From the NCBI RefSeq assembly GCF_014646335.1, contig NZ_BMNG01000009.1:62001-126000 (forward strand): a DNA stretch of 64,000 bases, written 5' to 3'. Positions 44,624 through 52,827 of this stretch are shown in pieces. The stretch comes from Streptomyces lasiicapitis. Its GTDB lineage: Bacteria > Actinomycetota > Actinomycetes > Streptomycetales > Streptomycetaceae. The position numbers and the translations under genes were made by a program. The notes beneath the pieces are model-generated. The model did no database searches and was not told the origin of the DNA. It saw nothing but the letters and a program-made list of their open reading frames with translations. Each line of letters begins with the position of its first letter. The stretch's first letter is position 1.

Positions 44624-45223
44624 TCAGCCCCGCCCATCCCGTACGACCCCACCCACAACCGTCGCCACGACCCGCCCGACAACCGCAGACTCCGGCGACA
44701 CACCCTTCCGGTCCGCGAAGAGCAAATGCGCCGCCCCGATCAGCGTAGGGGCGAGGATCTCGACGTCGGCGTCCGCCGCGATGCGGCCGCGGTCGCGCTC
44801 GGCGGCGAGGTACGAGGCGATCATGGCCGCCGCCTCCGCGAGGACGGGCACGCCCGTCGGCCGGGCCTCGCGCAGCCGGGCGCGCAGCCCGTCCCGAGAG
44901 GTGACCAGGCCGACGATGGCCACGGCGACCGACTCGAAGAGGTCCGTCAGTACGTCGGTGAGGTTGCCGACGACGGTGCCGGTCCCGGCGGCGGCGCGCA
45001 GGGCATCGGTGCGCGCCTCGACGCGGGCGACCCGGTCGAGGACGAGTTCGGCGAGGAAGGCGTCGAAGTCGGCGAAGTGCCGATGCAGTACGCCCTTGGC
45101 GCAGCCCGCCTCGGTGGTGACCGCCCGGCTGGTCAGGGCGCTCGGCCCGTCCTGGAGCAGGATGCGCTCGGCGGCGTCGAAAAGCTGCTCGCGCGCGTCG
45201 CGGATGGCCACTCCTGTCGGCAC
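44624..45223 (-). CDS. TetR-family regulator
   Basis: 199 residues from GTG 45223, with AAGGAG nine bases upstream; longer readings start before this site and begin with non-domain sequence. Helix-turn-helix: L-T-S-R-A-V-T-T-E-A-G-C-A-K-G-V-L-H-R-H-F-A-D-F, then F-L-A-E-L-V-L-D. The C-terminal domain has a L-I-G-A-A-H-L-L-F-A stretch and is otherwise unremarkable. It is divergent from the methyltransferase gene; two related palindromes lie at 45341-45381 and are its likely binding sites. Its 3' end faces the TetR gene ending at 44549. Confidence 0.88.
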   Translation of the reverse strand: MPTGVAIRDAREQLFDAAERILLQDGPSALTSRAVTTEAGCAKGVLHRHFADFDAFLAELVLDRVARVEARTDALRAAAGTGTVVGNLTDVLTDLFESVAVAIVGLVTSRDGLRARLREARPTGVPVLAEAAAMIASYLAAERDRGRIAADADVEILAPTLIGAAHLLFADRKGVSPESAVVGRVVATVVGGVVRDGRG

Positions 45224-45340
45224 CGTGCACTGCTCCTTAGCTCGCCGGTTCGGCCCGGCTGCCGAGTCTTTCACGCACCGGACGGACGCCACTGACCCCA
45301 CCGCCCGGACCGGTAGCCCCAGCCCACGACCGATTGACGA

Positions 45341-45381
45341 GTGGGCGACCGCCCACCCATAGTGGGCATATGCCCACTATG
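45341..45381. promoter_or_regulatory. Twin palindromic operators overlapping the methyltransferase start
   Basis: GTGGGC-gacc-GCCCAC at 45341-45356 and GTGGGC-atat-GCCCAC at 45362-45377 share the same arms; the second is the core of a perfect 24-base palindrome at 45358-45381 (half: CATAGTGGGCAT). Their centres are 21 bases apart, two helical turns, so two dimers would bind one DNA face. The second overlaps the candidate start codons of the methyltransferase, so bound protein would block initiation. Confidence 0.88.
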
Positions 45382-46194
45382 CCTCCGCCGCACGCGCATG
45401 AGCCCGGCGACGAGCCGCACCGAAACCGCCAACTGGCGGAATCCTTCGGCGCGGACGCCGAACGCTACGACCGGGCCCGCCCCCGCTACCCGCAAGCGCT
45501 CATCGACCGCATAGTCGCCGCAGCCCCGGGCCCCGACGTCCTGGACGTGGGCGTCGGCACCGGCATCGCCGCCCGTCAGTTCCAGGCGGCGGGCTGCCGC
45601 GTGCTGGGCGTGGACGTCGACGCGCGGATGGCCGACCTGGCGCGCCGCACCGGCGTCGAGGCCGAAGTCGCGGCCTTCGAGGAGTGGGACCCGGTCGGCC
45701 GGACCTTCGACGCGGTGGTGGCGGCACAGACCTGGCACTGGGTGGACGCGGCCGCGGGCGCGGCGAACGCGGCGCGGGCCCTGCGACCGGGCGGCCGACT
45801 GACCGTGTTCTGGAACGTGTTCGACCCCGCCCCCGGCATACGGGAAGCCTTCGCCGAGGTGCACCGGCGCGTGGTGCCCGACGCGCCTCGCAGCCCCTGG
45901 GCGAAGCCCCCGCTCGACGCGTACGAGGCGCTGTCCGCGCGCGCGACGGATGGCATCCGACAGACGGCCGCGTTCGACGCTCCGGAACGCTGGCGGCACA
46001 ATTGGGAGCACACCTACACCCGGGACCAGTGGCTCGACCAACTGCCCACACACGGCGGCAACAGCCAACTCCCGAAGCCCGTCCTCAAGGACCTGCTCAC
46101 CGGCATCGGTACCGTCATCGACGCACTCGGGGGCGCCTTCACGATGCGCTATGCGGCGGTGGCGGTGACGGCTGCGCGCACCGGCCGTGCCTGA
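45370..46194 (+). CDS. Class I SAM-dependent methyltransferase
   Basis: About 274 residues. The SAM-binding motif is V-L-D-V-G-V-G-T-G-I-A-A-R-Q-F, followed by V-L-G-V-D-V-D-A-R-M as the acidic loop and A-L-R-P-G-G-R-L-T-V-F-W (post II), a Methyltransf_11-type layout with the early Y-D-R-A-R-P-x-Y-P motif of the UbiE/SmtA-like small-molecule group. ATGs at 45370 and 45379 both lie inside the big palindrome, and no ribosome binding site precedes either, so the mRNA may be leaderless; a TTG at 45334 is the alternative. Substrate unknown. Probably repressed by the divergent TetR protein. Confidence 0.85.
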   Translation: MPTMPPPHAHEPGDEPHRNRQLAESFGADAERYDRARPRYPQALIDRIVAAAPGPDVLDVGVGTGIAARQFQAAGCRVLGVDVDARMADLARRTGVEAEVAAFEEWDPVGRTFDAVVAAQTWHWVDAAAGAANAARALRPGGRLTVFWNVFDPAPGIREAFAEVHRRVVPDAPRSPWAKPPLDAYEALSARATDGIRQTAAFDAPERWRHNWEHTYTRDQWLDQLPTHGGNSQLPKPVLKDLLTGIGTVIDALGGAFTMRYAAVAVTAARTGRA

Positions 46195-46248
46195 ATACGA
46201 GGTGGACCGTGGACCGGCGGCACGGGCATCGGGTGAGTCGGCAACTGG

Positions 46249-47112
46249 CTACCGCCGCCGAGCAGTCGGGCGGACATGGAGATCCAAACCGCTCACACCC
46301 GCCCCCTCCACCCCTTCCAACAACCGCATGTCATGGTCGTAATCACCGCCCACGAGCGTGCGGAACGGGACCGGGGCGTCCGTGAAGAGGCCGTCGAGGC
46401 GGTGGGCGTACTCCTGTCGTGCCGCCTCGAAGCGCTCTGCGGGCAGGTCGTTGGCGTGGTACACGGCGAAGGGCTCCAGGGGGGCCATGCCCGTGAACCA
46501 GAACAGGCCGTGCTGGAGCGGGTGGAGGACGTCCGTGAGGCGGCCGTGGATGCCGCGGTCCGAGAAGGATGTCTCTCGGGCGCCGGCTGTGACCGACAGC
46601 AAGGCGCGGCGGCCGGCCAAGGGGCCTTCGGAGTAGGGCGGAGGGACCTTCGGGCCGTAGCCGAAGCCGCTCGTGAAGACCCGGTCGATCCAGCCCTTCA
46701 GGATCGCCGGGGGCGCGAACCACCACATCGGGAACTGCAGGACGACCGCGTCCGCCCAGCGCACCTTCTCCTGCTCCGCCGCGACGTCCGCCGAGAGTCG
46801 CCCCGCCAGCGTCGCCCGCTCGGAGGCCGCCATCACGTGCAGCCGCTCGTCCGCGCTGTGGTCGGTGAAGTCGTCGGCGTCGATCGTCGCCTTCCACTTC
46901 ATCGCGTACAGGTCGGAGAGCCGCACCTCGTGCCCCGCCGCGCGCAGGTGGTCGACCGCGAAGTCGGTGAGGGCGGTGTTGAGGGAGGCGGGGTCCGGGT
47001 GGGCGCTGACGACGAGGATCTTCTTCTTCGGCGGCTGGTGGGGATGCGGTTGTGCGAGGGGCTGGGGCTGCGGCTGTGCGACGGGCTGCGGCTGCTGTGT
47101 GGCTTCGGTCAT
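46249..47112 (-). CDS. NAD(P)H quinone-reductase-like flavodoxin-fold protein
   Basis: 287 residues from ATG 47112, preceded by GGGAGAA. After an unusual 27-residue Gln/Pro-rich leader (repeats of Q-P with Lys at the end) comes a flavodoxin-like fold: K-K-I-L-V-V-S-A-H-P-D-P-A-S-L-N, L-R-A-A-G-H-E-V-R-L-S-D-L-Y, F-P-M-W-W-F-A-P-P-A-I-L-K-G-W-I-D-R-V, and G-R-R-A-L-L-S-V-T-A-G. This matches the NQO1/MdaB group of FMN or FAD two-electron quinone reductases that limit quinone toxicity. It is divergent from an MmyB-type regulator (113 bases between starts), an arrangement often seen for such reductases, and likely controlled by it. Confidence 0.9.
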   Translation of the reverse strand: MTEATQQPQPVAQPQPQPLAQPHPHQPPKKKILVVSAHPDPASLNTALTDFAVDHLRAAGHEVRLSDLYAMKWKATIDADDFTDHSADERLHVMAASERATLAGRLSADVAAEQEKVRWADAVVLQFPMWWFAPPAILKGWIDRVFTSGFGYGPKVPPPYSEGPLAGRRALLSVTAGARETSFSDRGIHGRLTDVLHPLQHGLFWFTGMAPLEPFAVYHANDLPAERFEAARQEYAHRLDGLFTDAPVPFRTLVGGDYDHDMRLLEGVEGAGVSGLDLHVRPTARRR

Positions 47113-47225
47113 GAGGCCACGTTCTCCCGTACGCGGCGCGGCAGCCAGAACCCTCTTCGACCAGCGGACCGGCTGTCCTGGTAATGCCAGGACCACCTTC
47201 ACGCGCGACACGCATACTTGATCCC

Positions 47226-48152
47226 ATGAACGGCGTGGAGGAGCGCATCGCGAGCGGTGCCGAGGTCGGCGGAGACAGTGCTGGGGTCGGAGCGGGCGGC
47301 GGCATCGACGGGGTCGGTGACTCCCGGCGGGCGCTCGGCGGTTTCCTGCGGGCCCGGCGCGGGCGCGTCGCGCCGGAGGAGGTCGGCATCGCGGGCGGCC
47401 GGCGCCGACGCGTGCGCGGGCTGCGGCGCGAGGAGTTGGCCCAGCTCGCGGGGATCAGCGTGGACTACTACGTACGTCTCGAACAGGGCCGCGCCACCCA
47501 GCCGTCCCCGGAGGTCCTCGACGCGCTCGCGGGCGCGCTCGGCCTCGACACGGCGGAGCGCAGGCACCTCGACACCCTGGCCGGCGCCAGGCGCGGCCCC
47601 GCGCCGAAGGCCCGGGTCAGCCCCCTGCTGCAGCGAGTCCTCGACTCCCTGTCCCAGTCCCACTTCCCGGTGTTCGCGACGAACCACCGCCTCGACGTGG
47701 TCGCCTGGAACGCCCTGGGCGCCGAACTGACCGGCGGCCTGGGCAACCCCGGCCGCCGGGACCGGAACAACGCCCGCTACCTCTTCCTCGACCCCGCCTC
47801 CCGGACCGTCTACCCCGAGTGGGAGGACCGGGCGGCCGAGGCAGTGGGCCAGCTCCGGGTCGCCGCCGGCCTCTACCCCGACGACGCGGAACTCGCCGCG
47901 CTCATCTCCGAACTCTCCGGGCACAGCCCCGACTTCCGCCGGATCTGGGGCACCGGCGAGGTCGTGATGTGCGCGGCGGGCCGCAAGCGCCTCCGGCACC
48001 CGGCGGCCGGGCTCCTCACCCTGGACTTCGAGACCCTGCACGTACCGGCCGAGCCGGGGGAGACGGGCCTCGTGGTGCATGTGTTCAGCGCGGAGGAGGG
48101 GACACCGGAGGCGGCGTCCCTGGCCCGCCTCGCCGTGGGCGCACACGACTGA
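47226..48152 (+). CDS. XRE-type regulator with MmyB-like ligand domain
   Basis: 308 residues from ATG 47226. Residues about 35-115 form an XRE helix-turn-helix (L-G-G-F-L-R-A-R-R, R-V-R-G-L-R-R-E-E-L-A-Q-L-A-G-I-S-V-D-Y-Y-V-R-L-E-Q-G). The C-terminal part has the PAS-like MmyB domain pattern: P-V-F-A-T-N-H-R-L-D-V-V-A-W-N, N-N-A-R-Y-L-F-L-D-P, and L-T-L-D-F-E-T-L-H-V-P. MmyB-like domains are thought to bind small or lipid-like ligands, and many such genes sit divergently beside an oxidoreductase, as here. A Gly-rich N-terminal extension of about 30 residues could mean that the true start is slightly downstream. Confidence 0.92.
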   Translation: MNGVEERIASGAEVGGDSAGVGAGGGIDGVGDSRRALGGFLRARRGRVAPEEVGIAGGRRRRVRGLRREELAQLAGISVDYYVRLEQGRATQPSPEVLDALAGALGLDTAERRHLDTLAGARRGPAPKARVSPLLQRVLDSLSQSHFPVFATNHRLDVVAWNALGAELTGGLGNPGRRDRNNARYLFLDPASRTVYPEWEDRAAEAVGQLRVAAGLYPDDAELAALISELSGHSPDFRRIWGTGEVVMCAAGRKRLRHPAAGLLTLDFETLHVPAEPGETGLVVHVFSAEEGTPEAASLARLAVGAHD

Positions 48153-48187
48153 AAGACGCAGGTGGGAGGGCGGGTAGGGTCGTGTCG

Positions 48188-48805
48188 GTGATTCGATCTT
48201 CCCGCACCGCCGCTCTTGCCCTCGCCGTATCGCTGGCCGTCGCTTCCTGCACGACGGGAAGCCACGACGACGATGCGAGTCGGCCGTCGTCGAGGTCGGG
48301 GCCCGTGCCCTTGGAGAAGCTCCGTGCGATCGTCCTGCAAGGCGATCCCCTCGAAGAGCTGGGGGGCGGTGTTCCTGCGGAGGGCACGCGTCCCGTCGCG
48401 GAGCTGCGCATCGGGGGCGATCGTCTCGTCACCTACCTCGACAGCAAGTCCTGCGGTCTGGCCGTGACCGGTCCCGGGGAGGGCAACTTCGGGCTGAAGG
48501 CCGCGTGGCCGGAGGACGGCAGCGACGCGCAGACCGATCTTCCCGGCGGGCCCTACGCCGAGGCCTCCATGTCCTCGTCCGAACGCCACTCGGCCTGGGC
48601 CCGGTTGTCGTGCGGCAAGCGCGCCATGGTCATCGAGTACGGCGCCCGGGACGCCCGTGCTGCCACGTCCGGAGCCCGGGGCGCGATGTCCGTGGTGCAG
48701 CCCCGCGACGGGAAGACGTGGTTCGTGGTGGTCGGGACCAAGGACGTGCGGGCCGGGATCGCGGCGAAGCTGTCGGCCTGGCGTCCAGCCGATCAACCTC
48801 GCTGA
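48188..48805 (+). CDS. Lipoprotein of unknown function
   Basis: 205 residues from GTG 48188; GTG 48182 is equally possible, with G-rich sequence upstream. The N-terminus is a lipoprotein signal (I-R-S-S-R-T-A-A-L-A-L-A-V-S-L-A-V-A-S-C) with the lipobox Cys followed by T-T-G-S and a Ser/Asp-rich linker. The rest (about 150 residues) has beta-rich composition with two further Cys (S-K-S-C-G-L-A-V and A-R-L-S-C-G-K-R), which could form a disulfide. Attachment to the outer face of the membrane is expected. Family and role are not recognised. Converges on the GH87-like gene. Confidence 0.75.
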   Translation: MIRSSRTAALALAVSLAVASCTTGSHDDDASRPSSRSGPVPLEKLRAIVLQGDPLEELGGGVPAEGTRPVAELRIGGDRLVTYLDSKSCGLAVTGPGEGNFGLKAAWPEDGSDAQTDLPGGPYAEASMSSSERHSAWARLSCGKRAMVIEYGARDARAATSGARGAMSVVQPRDGKTWFVVVGTKDVRAGIAAKLSAWRPADQPR

Positions 48806-48806
48806 C

Positions 48807-48857
48807 GGGCCCGGACCCGAACCCGACAGGTCCGGACCCGCAATGGGCCCGGACCCG
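48807..48857. repeat. Short repeats between convergent genes
   Basis: GGGCCCGGACCCG occurs at 48807-48819 and 48845-48857, and the shared part CCGGACCCG again at 48832-48840. Each contains the near-palindrome GGGCCCGGACCC, so the 60-base gap could fold into alternative hairpins and act as a terminator for the lipoprotein and GH87-like genes. Confidence 0.45.
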
Positions 48858-48865
48858 CCCGACCC

Positions 48866-51085
48866 TCAGCTCAAGTAAGCCTCCACCTCACTGAACTGCG
48901 CCGCAGGCCACCCCGTGTTGGCGGTCACGTGGACGCGCAGGTGCCGGACGTTGGGCGTCGACGCCGGTACGTCGAGCGTCACCGTGTTGCCGGTCGCCGG
49001 GTCGAAGCGGTAGCCCTTGGAGGGGATCAGGGTGGTGTAGCCGGAGCCGTCGGTGCTGCCCTGGAGGGAGAGGGTCTGGGTGCGGGGCTCCCAGGCCGCG
49101 GGCGGTGGCAGCTTCAGGACGAGCTTGCGGACCGGCTCCGCCTTGCCGAGGTCGACCGTGATCGACTGCGGGAAGGCGTTGTTGGTGGATTCCCAGTACG
49201 TGGCCGCGTCGCCGTCGACCGCCTTGCCGGGCGTGTAGACGTCGGTGGAGCCGGTCGCGGTGGCGGGGCGGCCCTTGGCGAGGTTGCGCTTCGGGTCGGG
49301 GTCGGGGTTGCCGCCGCCGGGCTGCGGCCAGGTCGAGCAGTCGCCCCAGACGCTGTCCCAGCCGGAGTTGCCGCCGCCGTCGGTGAGGGAGAAGGTGCCC
49401 GAGCCGGACGGGTAGGGGCAGTTGTAGATGCCCGCGGCGCCCACAGAGGTGGCCTTGACGTCGGCCATCCGGACCGCGCCCGGAGTCTCCGCCTGCACGA
49501 CGACCGTGCCCACCTTGTCCACCGTCGATCTGTCGACAGTTACGTTGCGCACGGCCTTGCCCGTCCCGCCGCCGGACACGAACTCGTACGCGCTCCACGG
49601 GCTGTCCGTGATCGTCGTGTCGGTGATGTCGACGGTCGCCTCGATCGCGCTGTCGTACGCGTCCACGCGCAACGCGCCCATCGGATGGTTCCAGTTGGGG
49701 TTCATCGCGCCGGAGCGCACGAGCGTGTTGCCGGACACCGTGATGGTGCCGGAGAGGGGGAAGAACGGGTCGAGGAACTTCTGGTTGGAGATGGCGATGC
49801 CGCTGCCGAGGGCGTTGGTGTCGAGGATCAGGTTGTCCTTGACGGTGATGTCCCGGCCGCCGTAGATCGCGATGCCGTTGGCCAGGTTGGGCTGCGAGAC
49901 GGTGTTGCCGATGAACGCCGAGTCGCTGTTGGTGGTGTTGAGCGACCACATGGCGAGGGCGTCGTCACCGGTGTTGCGCAGGAAGTTGTCGCGCACCCGC
50001 ACCCCGCGCGCGGTGCCGTTCAGGTTCAGGCCGTCGGCCGTCATGTCGAGGAACCGGTTGTTCTCGACGACCAGGTTGTCGTTGTTGCCCATCAGCCACA
50101 TGCCGACCTTGAGATGCTGCAACCACATCCCGGACACGGCCGAGTTGGGGCCGAGGGAGCCGTTCACGAAGTTGTCCGGGTTGCTGTCGACGCGCTCGGT
50201 GACCTCACCGATCACCGCGAAGTCGTGCAGACCGACCTTGCCGGTGGGTGCGCTCGACTGGTCGATGAAGCGGGAGGACCGCACGACCGAGTACCAGTGG
50301 CCCGCGCCCTTGATCTGTACGTTGTCGACGTTGCTGAGGGACTGCGTCAGCTTGAACTCGCCCGGCGGAATCCAGACCGTGCCGCCCTTCGCCGCGGTGA
50401 TGGCCTCGCGGAAGGCCTGCGTGGAGTCGCCCTGACCGGAGGGGTCGGCGCCCTTGTCGGTCACCGACACCGCCCCGGCGGGCTTTGCCCCCGCAGCGGC
50501 CACCTGCTCGAAGTCGGCGACGTCGACGGTCACTTGGCTGCCGGTGGCCTCGAGGCGGACCTTGTCCCCGGCCGCCGCGTTCCGGCCGAGCAGCAGCCGG
50601 GCGTCGTCGAGGAGGTGGTGCGTCTTGGAACCCTGGATCCAGGGCGTGTCGACATAGCTGTACTTCGACGTCACAGCCAGGGACTTGTCGAGCTTCACGC
50701 CGTTGACGTACACCGCGAGGGAGCCCGACTGGCCGTCCGGCACGCTGTACGCGACGTTCAGCGCGTTCGCCGCCTTGGGCAGGGTGAACTCCACGTGCTG
50801 GCCCGCGGCGAGGCGGACCGCCTGCCGGCCCGAGGACTCGGAGGCGACCGTGCCCTGCGTGTAGTCGGGCCCGATCCTGGTGCCGTTGGACGTGGCGCTC
50901 TCCGCCTCGACGGAGGTGAAGGGCACGGTGGCGCCCGCGGCGGCGCGGGCACGCGACGAGTCGTCGGCCGCCTGCGCGGCCGGGGCAAGCGCGGTCAGCA
51001 GGCCCGCCGCGAGACCGAGGGCCGCTGCGAGCGGTACCGCTCTTCGGCCGCGCCGTAACGCAGTATCCGTATATGAGGTGCGCAT
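48866..51085 (-). CDS. Secreted GH87-like alpha-1,3-glucanase/mycodextranase with C-terminal discoidin-type module
   Basis: 739 residues; GAGAGAGG before ATG. Signal peptide 1 to about 40 (A-V-P-L-A-A-A-L-G-L-A-A-G-L-L, A-Q-A), a CBM35-like module about 55-195 (V-E-A-E-S-A, Y-S-V-P-D-G-Q-S-G), a right-handed beta-helix about 205-560 starting V-T-D-K-G-A-D-P-S-G-Q-G-D-S-T, with candidate catalytic acids in T-A-D-G-L-N-L-N-G and T-G-D-D-A-L-A-M-W-S, and a C-terminal F5/8-type C (discoidin) module from about 605 (N-L-A-K-G-R-P-A-T-A-T). This layout fits GH87 enzymes cleaving alpha-1,3-glucan or nigeran of fungal walls. Codon 10 (51058-51056) is TTA, so bldA may gate its synthesis. It is last in the sugar operon, 49 bases after the alpha-glucosidase gene. 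Confidence 0.85.
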   Translation of the reverse strand: MRTSYTDTALRRGRRAVPLAAALGLAAGLLTALAPAAQAADDSSRARAAAGATVPFTSVEAESATSNGTRIGPDYTQGTVASESSGRQAVRLAAGQHVEFTLPKAANALNVAYSVPDGQSGSLAVYVNGVKLDKSLAVTSKYSYVDTPWIQGSKTHHLLDDARLLLGRNAAAGDKVRLEATGSQVTVDVADFEQVAAAGAKPAGAVSVTDKGADPSGQGDSTQAFREAITAAKGGTVWIPPGEFKLTQSLSNVDNVQIKGAGHWYSVVRSSRFIDQSSAPTGKVGLHDFAVIGEVTERVDSNPDNFVNGSLGPNSAVSGMWLQHLKVGMWLMGNNDNLVVENNRFLDMTADGLNLNGTARGVRVRDNFLRNTGDDALAMWSLNTTNSDSAFIGNTVSQPNLANGIAIYGGRDITVKDNLILDTNALGSGIAISNQKFLDPFFPLSGTITVSGNTLVRSGAMNPNWNHPMGALRVDAYDSAIEATVDITDTTITDSPWSAYEFVSGGGTGKAVRNVTVDRSTVDKVGTVVVQAETPGAVRMADVKATSVGAAGIYNCPYPSGSGTFSLTDGGGNSGWDSVWGDCSTWPQPGGGNPDPDPKRNLAKGRPATATGSTDVYTPGKAVDGDAATYWESTNNAFPQSITVDLGKAEPVRKLVLKLPPPAAWEPRTQTLSLQGSTDGSGYTTLIPSKGYRFDPATGNTVTLDVPASTPNVRHLRVHVTANTGWPAAQFSEVEAYLS

Positions 51086-51134
51086 GACATACCTCTCTCC
51101 AGTGGGGTGGGGGGGGCGACGGCCCCGCCACGGG

Positions 51135-52748
51135 TCAGACCCGCAGCCAGACCGCCGTGTCCTGCGGCAGCCACCCCCCGTCGTCCAGGGGACCGCTGGC
51201 CAGCAGGAGGCTCTCGTGGGTGGGCGGTGCGCAGGGCGCGGCGGCCAGGTTGACCACGCACACCAGTCCGTCGGCGCGGGCGAACGAAAGGACTCCGTCC
51301 GGCGCGGGCAGCCAGGTCAGCGGGCCGTCCCCGAAGCCGGGCAGCGTACGCCGGATCCGCAGCGCCTCGCGGTACAGGGCGAGCGTCGACGAGGGGTCGC
51401 CGGACTGCCGGTCGGCCGCGTACGACGGCCAGTCGGCGGGCTGCGGAAGCCACGGCTCCACGGCCGAGCCGAAGCCCGCGTGCGGCGCGTCCGCCGACCA
51501 CGGCAGCGGAACCCGGCACCCGTCACGCCCCGGATCCGTGCCGCCCGAGCGGAAGTGCATCGGGTCCTGGATCCGGCCCACCGGCACCTCGTACTCCGGA
51601 AGCCCCAGTTCCTCGCCCTGGTAGACGTACACCGAACCGGGCAGGGCGAGCGAGAGCAGTGCCGCGGCCCGCGCCCTGCGGGCGCCGAGCGCCAGGTCGG
51701 TGGGCGTGCCGAAGGCCTTCGTGGCGAAGTCGAAACCGGTGTCCGCGCGGCCGTAGCGGGTGACCGTGCGCGTCACGTCGTGGTTGCACAGCACCCAGGT
51801 CGCGGGCGCGCCGACCGGAGCGTGCTCGGCGAGGGTCTCCTCGATGGACGTCCGCAGCCGCGCCGCGTCCCAGGGGCAGCTCAGGAAGGACAGGTTGAAC
51901 GCGGTGTGCAGCTCGTCGGGGCGCAGATAGCGGGCGAAGCGCTCGGAGTCGGGCAGCCACACCTCGCCCACGAAGACCGCCCCGTACTCGTCGGCGACGG
52001 CGCGCCAGGCACGGTAGATGTCGTGCAGCTCGTCGCGGTCCAGGAAGGGGTGCGGGTCGCGGCCCTCGACGAAGTCGGGCAGCGCGGGATCCTTCGCGGG
52101 CAGGGCGGCGGAGTCGATGCGTACGCCCGCGACCCCGCGCTCCAGCCAGAAGCGCAGCACGTCCTCGTGCTCCTGACGGACGGCCGGATGCGCCCAGTTG
52201 AGGTCGGGCTGCTCGGGCGCGAACAGGTGCAGATACCACTCGCCGTCCGGCACCCGCGTCCAGGTGGAGGCGGTCGCGGCGAACTGCGAGGGCCAGTCGT
52301 TGGGCGGCAGTTCGCCGTGCGCGCCGCGTCCGGGCCGGAAGTGGAACAGCTCGCGCTCGGGGCTCCCGGGGCCCGCGGCGAGCGCCGCCTGGAACCAGAC
52401 GTGCTGGTCGGAGACGTGGTTCGGGACGATGTCGACGATGGTGCGGATGCCGAGCGCCCGCGCCTCGGCGATCAGCTTCTCGGCCTCGGCGACCGTGCCG
52501 AAGGCCGGGTCGATCACCCGGTAGTCGGCGACGTCGTAGCCGCCGTCCACCATCGGCGAGAGGTACCAGGGGCTGAACCACAGGGCGTCCACGCCGAGTT
52601 CGGCGAGGTAGGGCAGCTTGGCGCGCACGCCCGCCAGGTCTCCGGTGCCGTCGCCGTCGCCGTCCGCGAAGCTGCGTACGTACACCTGGTAGATGACGGC
52701 GGAGCGCCACCAGTCGGAGTCGGGGGTGGTCGGTCGCGTGGCTGCCAC
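51135..52748 (-). CDS. GH13 alpha-glucosidase
   Basis: 537 residues from GTG 52748 (GAAAGGA eight bases upstream); the protein then opens M-A-A-T-R-P-T-T-P-D-S-D-W-W-R, as usual for cytoplasmic GH13 glucosidases. Conserved regions: Y-Q-V-Y-V-R-S-F-A-D-G-D-G-D-G, D-I-V-P-N-H-V (region I), G-V-R-I-D-S-A-A-L (region II, nucleophile Asp), F-V-G-E-V-W-L (region III, acid/base Glu) and N-H-D-V-T-R-T (region IV). No signal peptide. It would hydrolyse alpha-linked oligosaccharides imported by the adjacent ABC system; with the GH87-like enzyme next to it, nigero- or malto-oligosaccharides are likely. It shares the operon with the two permease genes. Confidence 0.95.
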   Translation of the reverse strand: MAATRPTTPDSDWWRSAVIYQVYVRSFADGDGDGTGDLAGVRAKLPYLAELGVDALWFSPWYLSPMVDGGYDVADYRVIDPAFGTVAEAEKLIAEARALGIRTIVDIVPNHVSDQHVWFQAALAAGPGSPERELFHFRPGRGAHGELPPNDWPSQFAATASTWTRVPDGEWYLHLFAPEQPDLNWAHPAVRQEHEDVLRFWLERGVAGVRIDSAALPAKDPALPDFVEGRDPHPFLDRDELHDIYRAWRAVADEYGAVFVGEVWLPDSERFARYLRPDELHTAFNLSFLSCPWDAARLRTSIEETLAEHAPVGAPATWVLCNHDVTRTVTRYGRADTGFDFATKAFGTPTDLALGARRARAAALLSLALPGSVYVYQGEELGLPEYEVPVGRIQDPMHFRSGGTDPGRDGCRVPLPWSADAPHAGFGSAVEPWLPQPADWPSYAADRQSGDPSSTLALYREALRIRRTLPGFGDGPLTWLPAPDGVLSFARADGLVCVVNLAAAPCAPPTHESLLLASGPLDDGGWLPQDTAVWLRV

Positions 52749-52827
52749 GGTGACGGTCCTTTCGGGCAGGGGGACCCCGCCGCCGGCCGGGGCGGGGTGG
52801 GGGCGCGCGGGCCGGCGGCCCACCGGA

